From Opitutaceae bacterium (lineage in GTDB: Bacteria > Verrucomicrobiota > Verrucomicrobiia > Opitutales > Opitutaceae), in the NCBI GenBank assembly GCA_009919985.1, contig RGAX01000074.1:1-11940 (forward strand): a DNA stretch of 11,940 nt, in the 5' to 3' direction. The notes under the pieces were generated by a model. The model did no database searches. It had not been told where the DNA came from and worked only from the letters and a program-made list of their open reading frames with translations. This document shows, piece after piece, positions 1 through 6,308 of this stretch. Position 1 is the first letter of the stretch. Each line of letters starts with the position of its first letter. The translations under genes and the position numbers were made by a program.

Positions 1-1300
1 CTTCGTTGGCGACGAAGCCACCGCTGGCGGGGTCGTATTTAAGGAGGCGGTGGATCGTAGTCGCGAAGCCGCCGGTGGTCTGGGCGAGACGTTGCGCGGC
101 GCGGCCGGTGGGAGCGGCGAGGTGGACGCGGACCTTTTTGGCTTTTAGGATTTCGACGAGCGCTCGCAAAATACTGGTTTTCCCCGTTCCTGGGCCACCG
201 GTCAGGATCGTAAATTTTTTAGTGAGGGCGTTTTTGACGGCGGTACGTTGGAGCTCGTGGAAAGTGAAGCCGGCTTTGGCTTCCGCCCAGGTGACTGCAG
301 CGTCGGCTTTGATTGCGGGTAGGCCGCTACCGGTGCGGGCAAGGCGGGCAACGACCTCGGCAATTTTTTGTTCGGCGCGGTCGTGTTGTGGGAGCTGGAT
401 CAGCGCGGAGCCGGGGAGTGGGTTTTCCACGCCGGCGGGTTGATGACGCGCTAGGGCTTTGGCTTGGACGAGGGCGTCGATGCGGGCACTGATGTGATCG
501 CCGCTCGTCTCAAGCATTGTGGCGGAGTAGTCTTGGAGATCGGCTTCGCGGTAGGCGGTGTGGCCCTCGTCTTGGAGCGTCTCGAGGGCGTAGATGAGGC
601 CGGCGTCGAGGCGGGGCGGGGCATCGTTGGCGAAACCTAGGTTGATGGCGATGCGGTCGGCGGTCTTGAAACCGATGCCGTCGATCTCGCGGGCGACGCG
701 GTAAGGTTGCTCTAAAAGAATGGGTTTAGCTTGGGCGCCGTAGCGCTCAACCAGTTTCACGCATTGGCTGGGCGTGACGCCGTAGGTTTGTAGAAAAATG
801 TAGAGTTCACGCTCGGTGCGTTTCGCATCCCAAGCAGCTTTGATGGCGGTGGCGCGTTTCGGGCCAATACCGGGGACGTCGCGGAGTTTTCCGGATTCTT
901 CGGAGAGGACGCGGAACGTATCGGTGCCTAGGGCATCTACAATTTTATTGGCGTAAGCTTTGCCAATCCCTGGTACGAGACCGCTACCGAGGTATTTGCG
1001 GATGCCATAGACGCTGGCGGGGAGTTCGCTTTTGAAGGCGGCGATTTTGAACTGGGCGCCGTGTTGGGAGTGTTGGGTCCACTCGCCGGTGAGGTGGAGT
1101 GTCTCACCGCATTCGACGCTGGGCAGGGCGCCGACGATGGTGACCTTTTCGATTTTCTCTTCCGTAGAGGAAGGAGTTTTTAAAGCAGCTGGGCGGGTAT
1201 CGGGGCGAAATTCCGCGATGGTGTAATGATTTTCCTCGTTGTGGAAAATGATGCGTTCGAGGACGCCGGTGAGCGTGGAATGGGCGGCGGGCGGTGGCAC
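1..1300 (-). CDS. recD2: RecD2-type ATP-dependent DNA helicase, N-terminal part (runs off left edge)
   Basis: This is the first 433 codons of a superfamily 1B 5'-to-3' DNA helicase of the RecD2 (RecD-like, RecBC-independent) family, thought to act in DNA repair. I translated the minus strand from 1300 to 2 and found no stop. An N-terminal OB-like segment (LTGVLERIIFHNEENHYTI) is followed by helix-hairpin-helix motifs near residues 105-128 (VPGIGKAYANKIVDALG), 138-158 (VPGIGPKRATAIKAAW) and 203-222 (IDGIGFKTADRIAINLG). The Walker A motif GGPGTGKT lies near residues 365-372, followed by motif Ia (APTGRAAQRL) and a TTIHRLL segment. The rest of the helicase core lies outside the window; RecD2 proteins are usually about 700-850 residues. 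The start is uncertain: I chose GTG at 1300, but an in-frame TTG at 1339 is also possible and an in-frame stop lies just beyond it. Neither has a Shine-Dalgarno. The gene is divergent from the DUF2721-like gene. Confidence 0.93.
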   Translation of the reverse strand, partial: MPPPAAHSTLTGVLERIIFHNEENHYTIAEFRPDTRPAALKTPSSTEEKIEKVTIVGALPSVECGETLHLTGEWTQHSQHGAQFKIAAFKSELPASVYGIRKYLGSGLVPGIGKAYANKIVDALGTDTFRVLSEESGKLRDVPGIGPKRATAIKAAWDAKRTERELYIFLQTYGVTPSQCVKLVERYGAQAKPILLEQPYRVAREIDGIGFKTADRIAINLGFANDAPPRLDAGLIYALETLQDEGHTAYREADLQDYSATMLETSGDHISARIDALVQAKALARHQPAGVENPLPGSALIQLPQHDRAEQKIAEVVARLARTGSGLPAIKADAAVTWAEAKAGFTFHELQRTAVKNALTKKFTILTGGPGTGKTSILRALVEILKAKKVRVHLAAPTGRAAQRLAQTTGGFATTIHRLLKYDPASGGFVANE

Positions 1301-1382
1301 GGGCGAGGGAAGGTGAAGCGGGAAATTGCGCCGTGGCAAACCGAGGATTGCGGGAGGCAGGCGAGCGGCTCAGGTTGGCTGG

Positions 1383-1850
1383 ATGAATACGATCGTACCC
1401 AGTTCGTTTTTGCCGGTGATTCAGTTGGCGATCACGCCGGTGATTTTATTGAGCGGCGTGGGTGGCTTGATGATCACTTTAACCAACCGGATGGCGCGCG
1501 TTGTGGACCGCACGCGGATCCTGGCGGGTCAAGTGCGGCAGGCGGCTTCACAGGAAAGTGAGGAGCGTGAGCACTTGGAAAATCAGCTGGATATATTGTG
1601 GCGGCGGGCGCGACTCGTGCAGCGGGCGGTGATGTTTGCTGGGTTGAGCATGCTGCTAGCGTGCGTACTCGTGATGATTATTTTCGTGGACGCAGTGCTC
1701 GAGCGCGAGTTCGCCGTCGAGATGGTGGTAATTTTTTTGGCGAGCATCGTGTGTTTGATCGCGGCGTTGACCGCGTTTCTGCGCGACATCGTTGTGTCGC
1801 TGCGGGCGTTGAAACTGGAAGTCGTGCGGGTGCGCGGTCTCAGTCGCTGA
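1383..1850 (+). CDS. DUF2721-like three-helix membrane protein
   Basis: This encodes a 155-residue integral membrane protein of unknown function that resembles the DUF2721 family. The N-terminus (VIQLAITPVILLSGVGGLMI, residues about 10-30) is a first hydrophobic segment. It is followed by the characteristic TNRMARVVDRTRIL stretch, a charged and probably helical linker (residues about 50-72, rich in Glu, Gln and Arg), then two more membrane segments (about 80-103 and 112-135) and a short basic tail. The ATG at 1383 was preferred over the further upstream in-frame ATG at 1326. The extra 19 residues would be basic and unlike a family N-terminus, and would extend into the recD2 promoter side. The 3' end overlaps the convergent phosphatase gene by 11 bp. 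The family assignment is from recall of the TNR-ARVVDR pattern; no biochemical role can be inferred. Confidence 0.8.
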   Translation: MNTIVPSSFLPVIQLAITPVILLSGVGGLMITLTNRMARVVDRTRILAGQVRQAASQESEEREHLENQLDILWRRARLVQRAVMFAGLSMLLACVLVMIIFVDAVLEREFAVEMVVIFLASIVCLIAALTAFLRDIVVSLRALKLEVVRVRGLSR

Positions 1851-2481
1851 GCGCGGCTTGGATTTCAGCGAGGTTTACGAAAACCCGGGTGGCACCGACG
1901 GCATGAAGTTCCGCGGCCTGGTGTGTGCCGGTGGCGACGGCCCAGCAAGGAAAGCCAGCATTGCGAGCGGCTTGGACGTCGAACGGGGAATCGCCGATGA
2001 GTAGCGTAGTCGCGGCTTCGGCGTGAAGCGTGGTGAGGACGTGGGCGGCGAAGGCCGGGTCGGGCTTGAGCCAAGGAGTGTCTTGGGCGCCGAAATTATT
2101 GGCGAGAAAGGGGGTGAAACCGAGGTGGTCTGCAATGAGGCGGGAGGACGGGGCGTGTTTGTTAGTGAAAATCGCGACGGTAAGGCCGCGCGCGTGCAGG
2201 GCGCGCAGAAGCGCGAGGGCGCCGGGGAGCGCGATGACGTCGTCGAGCATCGTGCGATCCCAGTAGGCGCGGTAGATTTTCACGGCGGCGGGGACTTGGT
2301 CCGGGCGAATGAACTTGAGCAGAGCGTTTTCGAGGCCGCCGCCGACCGCTTCGCGCACCTGGGCGAGCGTGGGCTCGGGTAGGCCGAGTTGCGGCAGGGT
2401 GTGCGCGTAGCATCGATGGATGGCGGCGAAGTGGTCGATGAGCGTGCCGTCGAGGTCGAAGAGAAGGGTGCGAAACTGCAT
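1840..2481 (-). CDS. HAD-superfamily hydrolase, phosphoglycolate phosphatase-like
   Basis: This is a 213-residue cytoplasmic HAD-family phosphatase of the Gph/PGP-like subfamily with an alpha-helical cap. All four HAD motifs are present: motif I FDLDGT with nucleophile D9 and acid D11, motif II FTNK (T106), motif III Lys in WLKPDP (K139), and motif IV GDSPFD (D164, D168). A small helical cap (about residues 18-85) sits between motifs I and II, as in phosphoglycolate phosphatase. The likely reaction is hydrolysis of a small phosphomonoester such as 2-phosphoglycolate, but HAD substrates cannot be read from sequence. The ATG at 2481 places the DxD motif at the usual distance from the N-terminus. 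A longer frame starting at 2571 would add 30 non-homologous residues and overlap the divergent mlaE start, so it was rejected. No Shine-Dalgarno is visible. The 3' end overlaps the DUF2721-like gene tail to tail. Confidence 0.9.
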   Translation of the reverse strand: MQFRTLLFDLDGTLIDHFAAIHRCYAHTLPQLGLPEPTLAQVREAVGGGLENALLKFIRPDQVPAAVKIYRAYWDRTMLDDVIALPGALALLRALHARGLTVAIFTNKHAPSSRLIADHLGFTPFLANNFGAQDTPWLKPDPAFAAHVLTTLHAEAATTLLIGDSPFDVQAARNAGFPCWAVATGTHQAAELHAVGATRVFVNLAEIQAALSD

Positions 2482-2569
2482 GAGGTGAAAGAGTGGTGGC
2501 GGGAGTGGGGCGGAGGCACGGAAATTTTTTAGGGTTTGGTTTTGGGCGAAGACCGCTACAACCGAGTCC
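2482..2569. promoter_or_regulatory. Divergent promoter region between the phosphatase gene and mlaE
   Basis: These 88 bp must carry the start signals for both divergent genes. On the plus strand a weak -10-like TACAAC lies at 2557-2562, with TTTGGT at 2535-2540 as a possible -35 (16-bp spacer). If used, it would place the transcript start at or within a base or two of the mlaE ATG (2570), giving a leaderless or near-leaderless message. An AT-rich patch (AAATTTTTT near 2522-2530) sits in the middle. No Shine-Dalgarno is seen for either gene. The promoter call is tentative. Confidence 0.3.
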
Positions 2570-3697
2570 ATGTCTGATAACGCCGATCAACCGCAGGCCC
2601 GTGTGACCGTGCAACCGGGTGCGCAAGGTTGTGCGGTTATCTTGGCGGGCGTTTGGCGCATCACGGCCGCGCCCCCGCGCTGGGCGGAGTGCGTGGGCAA
2701 GGAGAAACCGGCCCGCGTTAAAGTCGTGATGGATGCGGTGGAGCGCTGGGATTCGTCGCTGCTGTTATTTATTTTTGAAGTGCAACAGTGGTGTCGGGCG
2801 GACGGAGTGCACTGCGATCTCGAGGCGGTGCCGGCGAAGGTGCGGACCTTGCTCGGGCAGTTGGTGGCTTCGCATGAGACGAGCGTGCCGTTTGACCGCT
2901 CGGAGAATTTTTTAACCAGCGTCGGGCTGGCGACGCAGGACGCGTGGAAAAAAGCGCGGGAGATCATCGCGTTTGTGGGCGAGTGCGTGATCAGCGCGTG
3001 GCGGTTGGTGCGAATGCCGCATAAATTTCGCTGGCGCGATTGCGTGGACGAGATGCAGCAATGCGGCGCGATGGCGTTGCCCATCGTGAGCCTGATCAGT
3101 TTTCTGGTCGGGCTGATCATGGCGTACCAAGCGGCGGTGCAACTCCGGCAGTTTGGCGCGGATATTTATGTAGCGGATCTGGTGGGTCTGTCGGTCGTGC
3201 GCGAGATGGGGCCGATGATGGCGGCGATCGTATTGGCGGGTCGCACGGGCGCGGCGTTTGCGGCTACGCTTGGCAACATGAAGGCCAATGAGGAAATCGA
3301 TGCGCTTGCGGCGTTGGGAATTTCGCCAGTAGATTTTTTGGTGTTACCGCGAATCGTGGCCCTTGGATTAATGATGCCGCTACTGGCGCTTTACGCTAAC
3401 TGCGTAGGCATCTTGGGCGGCATGATCGTGGCGCTCGGGGTGCTCCAGATTCCGCCGGCGGCGTACTGGATCGAGACGCAGAGTATCATCGATCTTTCGG
3501 ATGTGAACACAGGGTTGTTTAAGGCGCTGACCTTTGGCCTTTTAATCGGCTTGGCGGGTTGTTTGCGCGGTTTGCAGGCGGACCGCAGTGCTGCTGGAGT
3601 GGGGCGGGCGGCGACCTCGGCGGTGGTGACGGCAATTTTGTTAATCATCGTTTCCGACGCGTTTTTCGCGGTGGCATTTAATATTCTCGGGCTATGA
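2570..3697 (+). CDS. mlaE: MlaE/YrbE-type lipid ABC transporter permease with N-terminal STAS-like domain
   Basis: This is a 375-residue inner-membrane permease of an MCE-associated ABC transporter that moves phospholipids or other lipids between membranes. Residues about 10-110 are soluble and STAS/MlaB-like, with a WDSSLLLFIFEVQQW segment that matches the usual 'D-S-S' STAS helix start. Residues about 125-375 are the MlaE (permease) domain. Its hallmark stretch is REMGPMMAAIVLAGRTGAAF (residues 211-230), followed by GNMKANEEIDALAALGISP. Several hydrophobic segments follow (about 165-190, 213-233, 258-292, 318-333, 350-373). The STAS part probably replaces the separate MlaB protein of Escherichia coli. 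The gene overlaps mlaF by 4 bp (ATGA), which implies translational coupling. It heads the operon. The start ATG lacks a Shine-Dalgarno. Confidence 0.93.
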   Translation: MSDNADQPQARVTVQPGAQGCAVILAGVWRITAAPPRWAECVGKEKPARVKVVMDAVERWDSSLLLFIFEVQQWCRADGVHCDLEAVPAKVRTLLGQLVASHETSVPFDRSENFLTSVGLATQDAWKKAREIIAFVGECVISAWRLVRMPHKFRWRDCVDEMQQCGAMALPIVSLISFLVGLIMAYQAAVQLRQFGADIYVADLVGLSVVREMGPMMAAIVLAGRTGAAFAATLGNMKANEEIDALAALGISPVDFLVLPRIVALGLMMPLLALYANCVGILGGMIVALGVLQIPPAAYWIETQSIIDLSDVNTGLFKALTFGLLIGLAGCLRGLQADRSAAGVGRAATSAVVTAILLIIVSDAFFAVAFNILGL

Positions 3698-4488
3698 GCG
3701 CGCTGAACCGAAATCACACCCACAACCTCGGCCCGGCGATCGAGGTGAGCGGTTTGGTCTGTGGCTACGGCGAACAGACGATTTTGCGGGATGTGACGTT
3801 CAAAGTCGCCCGCGGAGAGATTTTTTTTATCGTAGGCGGTTCAGGTTGCGGCAAGAGCACGTTGCTGCGCCATCTTGTGGGTTTGAATCCTCCGACCGCC
3901 GGGAGTGTGCGGTTTCTCGGGGCGCCATTTTCGGAAGCCGATCTAGGAACGCGCCGGGCGCAGTTGCGGCATTTTGGCATGCTCTTCCAAGGCGGCGCTC
4001 TTTGGAGTTCGCTGACGTTGCGTCAGAACGTAGCGTTGCCGCTGGAGGAATATACCTCGCTCACGCGACGTGAGATCGAGGAATTATCCGCGCTCAAATT
4101 AGGGCAAGTGGGGTTGGGTGGTTACGAGGATTATTATCCCGCGGAGATTTCGGGCGGTATGAAAAAGCGCGCGGGTTTGGCGCGGGCGTTGGCGCTCGAT
4201 CCGGAGATTTTATTTTTTGACGAACCGTCGGCGGGGCTCGACCCGGTGACTTCGCGTAAGCTCGATGAGTTGATCGTGGAAATCCGGGCGATGTTTGGGA
4301 CGACGATCGTGGTGGTGTCGCACGAATTGGCTTCGATTTACGATATCGCCGACCGGGTCATTATGCTCGAAAAGCAGGCGCAGGGGATCATTGCCGAGGG
4401 CGCGCCGCGAACGCTCGCGACGACAAGCGAGGATCCCCGCGTGAAGGAATTCCTCACACGCGGCACGGGCAAGGTACCGATTTTATGA
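3694..4488 (+). CDS. mlaF: MlaF-type ABC transporter ATP-binding protein
   Basis: This is a 264-residue cytoplasmic ATPase that powers the MCE/Mla lipid transporter together with the permease just upstream. All ABC motifs are intact: Walker A GGSGCGKST (residues 48-56), Q-loop Gln99 (MLFQGGALW), signature ISGGMKKRAGLARAL (152-166) in the ISGGM form usual for the MlaF/Mkl group rather than LSGGQ, Walker B ILFFDEP (172-178) with Glu177, D-loop AGLDP, and H-loop His210 (VVVSHELAS). The family is typically 260-280 residues, so this is full length. The start ATG overlaps the mlaE stop, and the first 15 residues are a short non-conserved lead before the core begins at IEVSGLVCGYG. It is separated from mlaD by 101 bp. 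Confidence 0.95.
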   Translation: MSALNRNHTHNLGPAIEVSGLVCGYGEQTILRDVTFKVARGEIFFIVGGSGCGKSTLLRHLVGLNPPTAGSVRFLGAPFSEADLGTRRAQLRHFGMLFQGGALWSSLTLRQNVALPLEEYTSLTRREIEELSALKLGQVGLGGYEDYYPAEISGGMKKRAGLARALALDPEILFFDEPSAGLDPVTSRKLDELIVEIRAMFGTTIVVVSHELASIYDIADRVIMLEKQAQGIIAEGAPRTLATTSEDPRVKEFLTRGTGKVPIL

Positions 4489-4589
4489 AGCACCGAACTC
4501 CGTCGCTCGCAGGAGCGTTGCGTGACGTTTGTCCCCGACGTTGCTTCCGGCTGTCCTTTTAACCTAATTTTGATTCTTCTTCTAATTAC
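4489..4589 (+). other. Spacer between mlaF and mlaD with a small hairpin
   Basis: A 101-bp non-coding spacer interrupts the otherwise tightly packed operon. It contains a short perfect hairpin, CGCTC-GCAG-GAGCG at 4504-4517. A GAAGCA/TGCTTC repeat pair (4487-4492 and 4542-4547) could close a larger stem around it. A pyrimidine- and AT-rich stretch (about 4556-4588) precedes the mlaD GTG. There is no T-tract directly after the hairpin, so it does not look like a terminator. It may affect mRNA processing or reduce expression of the downstream genes; this is inference. Confidence 0.3.
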
Positions 4590-5507
4590 GTGAAAACCAA
4601 GGTCAGTCCCGCCATAGTCGGAGCGTTTGCGCTGGGAGCGTTTGCGCTCGGTATCGTCGTGTTGCTGGCGTTTGGCGGCGTGAACTTTTTTTCCAAGCCG
4701 CAGCGGTTTGTGGTGTATTTTGACGAGTCGATTCATGGGCTGGATCTCGGTTCGCCGGTGAAGTTGCGTGGCGTGCGTGTCGGCCGTGTGGCCGATCTCA
4801 CGGTCCGTTACGACGAACGCAAAAACCACTCGGTCGTGGTCGTGACGTGCGAATTCAGCCGCAACACACTCACTGACTTTCAGGGCGCGCTGATCAACGT
4901 CGCGGAGCGTGGCGAATTACAGACGCTGAAGGAATTTCCGGCTGATGCCCGCACGACCGAGTTGAAGTACGTCGTCGTGCCGGCGGTGCCTTCGGCGATC
5001 TCGGAGTTTCAGGCCAGCGCGAGCGAGATTCTCTCCAAGGTGCGGAAGATCGACTTCGACGGACTCTCCGTGGAGCTGAAAACATTGCTCGCAACAACCC
5101 GTCGCCAAGTCGACGGCCTAGATCTGAAAGGCGTAAGCAGCCAGTGGCAACGCACCGGCGCGGCGGTCGAAACGCTCGCGAGTTCTCCTGAGCTGAAGAA
5201 CGCTTTTGTGAATCTCAATGCTACGCTGGTCGATCTGCGCACGACCTTGGCGAAGCTCGATGGCCAAGTGACCACGGCCGGTGCGGATGTCCACGCCACT
5301 CTAGGTAAGGCGCAGGAGGCGCTACAGAATTTCAACGCCACCGCGCTCACGCTACGCAGCTTCATCAACGCGCAACAAGGTCTGGGTGAAGGCGCCGGCG
5401 AGGCCTTCGGTAAACTCTCCGAAGCTGCCGATGCGGTGCAACGGCTCGCCGATTTTCTCGAACGCAATCCCAACGCTCTGCTCACCGGCAAGAAGGCGCC
5501 GCGTTAA
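4590..5507 (+). CDS. mlaD: MlaD-type MCE-domain protein (membrane-anchored lipid-binding subunit)
   Basis: This is a 305-residue substrate-binding subunit of the Mla-type lipid transporter. Residues about 8-30 (VGAFALGAFALGIVVLLAFG) form a single N-terminal membrane anchor. Residues about 38-118 are the MCE domain, with FVVYFDESIHGLDLGSPVKL and RGVRVGRVADL, the usual 'GL-GSPV-Y-GV-VG-V' pattern. The rest (about 130-300) is helical and rich in Leu, Ala and Thr, like the long helical C-terminal extensions of many MCE proteins that form a needle or barrel. MCE proteins assemble as hexamers on the MlaEF core and hold lipid in a central pore. The start is a GTG at 4590 without Shine-Dalgarno, chosen because KTKVSPAIVGAF matches a normal MCE N-terminus. 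Confidence 0.92.
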   Translation: MKTKVSPAIVGAFALGAFALGIVVLLAFGGVNFFSKPQRFVVYFDESIHGLDLGSPVKLRGVRVGRVADLTVRYDERKNHSVVVVTCEFSRNTLTDFQGALINVAERGELQTLKEFPADARTTELKYVVVPAVPSAISEFQASASEILSKVRKIDFDGLSVELKTLLATTRRQVDGLDLKGVSSQWQRTGAAVETLASSPELKNAFVNLNATLVDLRTTLAKLDGQVTTAGADVHATLGKAQEALQNFNATALTLRSFINAQQGLGEGAGEAFGKLSEAADAVQRLADFLERNPNALLTGKKAPR

Positions 5508-5547
5508 GCGTTTCACTCACCGATCTTCAACTTTCCCTATCGCGCGT

Positions 5548-6204
5548 ATGAGCACTCAGAAATTATTCATGCAGGATTTAGGGTGTCGGGTGGTGCTGGC
5601 GCTCTGCGCCTGCGCTTTGCTCGCGACGGGTTGCAACGTCATCCCTGCGCCGACGGCCGACACCACTCGTTACTATGTGCTCTCGGCGTCGTCAGCGGGC
5701 GCGGCCGGCGCGCAACTCATCAACGGTGGATTGCGCATCGGCTTGAGAAACGTCGAGCTCGCTCCCTACTTAAAGAAAGGCTCGCTGGTCGTGCGCACGG
5801 GGGAAAACGAACTCTCGTTTCCACAGGAGGCGCGCTGGGCGGAGCCGCTTGAGCAAGAAATTTTACACACTTTGCGCACGCAGTTGTTGGCCTCGCCTGC
5901 GGTGGGGCGGGTGTTTGTGCAGCCGTTTCCGTTTGAAGAGCCGCGCGATTTTGATGTGAGCGTGCGCTTGCTCCGCGCCGAAGGAGTTTTGCCTCCTGGC
6001 GGCGGTTCTGGCGTGGTGCGGCTCGTGGCGATGATCGAGGTGACGCGTATCGGGGCGCTCGGCGAAGTGGTGGCGCGCCGGCGTTTTGTCGCGCCCGAGA
6101 CCGCGTGGGACGGCAAAGATTTTTCCCAGTTGGCTTCGCGTTTAAGCGCGGCCGTGGCGGCGCTGAGCGAAGATGTGGTCGGGGTGTTGCCGGCGAAGTT
6201 GTAA
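5548..6204 (+). CDS. ABC_trans_aux / PqiC-like lipoprotein of the MCE transporter
   Basis: This encodes a 218-residue predicted lipoprotein. A short N-terminal segment, a hydrophobic core (VVLALCACALLA) and the lipobox LATGC place the lipidated cysteine at residue 29. The mature part matches the ABC-type transport auxiliary lipoprotein family (PqiC/YmbA-like), with TTRYYVLSA near its start, LRIGLRNVELAPYLKKGSLV in the first beta region, then RWAEPLEQEI and later DFDVSVRLLRAEG. PqiC-type lipoproteins sit at the inner leaflet of the outer membrane and receive the MCE tunnel, so this is probably the outer-membrane end of the same transporter. The ATG at 5548 was chosen because it gives a proper signal peptide; an open frame extends back to 5386 but overlaps mlaD and encodes no signal. 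A second in-frame ATG at 5569 is a possible alternative. It lies 40 bp after mlaD and is the last gene before a terminator. Confidence 0.88.
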   Translation: MSTQKLFMQDLGCRVVLALCACALLATGCNVIPAPTADTTRYYVLSASSAGAAGAQLINGGLRIGLRNVELAPYLKKGSLVVRTGENELSFPQEARWAEPLEQEILHTLRTQLLASPAVGRVFVQPFPFEEPRDFDVSVRLLRAEGVLPPGGGSGVVRLVAMIEVTRIGALGEVVARRRFVAPETAWDGKDFSQLASRLSAAVAALSEDVVGVLPAKL

Positions 6205-6219
6205 CGCTCGACCTGGTCG

Positions 6220-6243
6220 AAAAAAATCGGGCCGTGGTCGGCC
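6220..6243 (-). terminator. Probable intrinsic terminator of dapL
   Basis: Read on the minus strand, GGCCG-ACCA-CGGCC (6243-6230) forms a 5-bp all-GC stem with a 4-base loop. After three bases (CGA) it is followed by seven T (6226-6220). It lies 66 bp downstream of the dapL stop. The stem is short and the gap before the T-run is slightly long, so efficiency is uncertain. Confidence 0.5.
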
Positions 6244-6252
6244 TGATGTGGT

Positions 6253-6289
6253 GCGGCGATCTCGCTTGAGACCGCCGCTTTTTATTTTT
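6253..6289 (+). terminator. Intrinsic terminator of the Mla-type operon
   Basis: GCGGCGATCTC (6253-6263) pairs with GAGACCGCCGC (6268-6278) around the loop GCTT, with 10 of 11 positions paired and one A-C mismatch. It is directly followed by TTTTTATTTTT (6279-6289). This is a strong rho-independent terminator 48 bp after the lipoprotein stop codon, and it ends transcription before the convergent dapL. Confidence 0.85.
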
Positions 6290-6308
6290 GGCGGAGTTCT
6301 CCGCGCGG

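Noticed and set aside
6..443. Plus-strand frame of 145 codons at the left edge
   Set aside because: It is a shadow of recD2, which reads without a stop on the minus strand and carries Walker A here.
2482..2571. 30-residue N-terminal extension of the phosphatase
   Set aside because: HAD proteins of this group start a few residues before the DxD motif. The extension overlaps the divergent mlaE start and looks non-coding.
5386..5547. 54-residue N-terminal extension of the lipoprotein
   Set aside because: It overlaps the mlaD coding region in another frame and would bury the signal peptide and lipobox.
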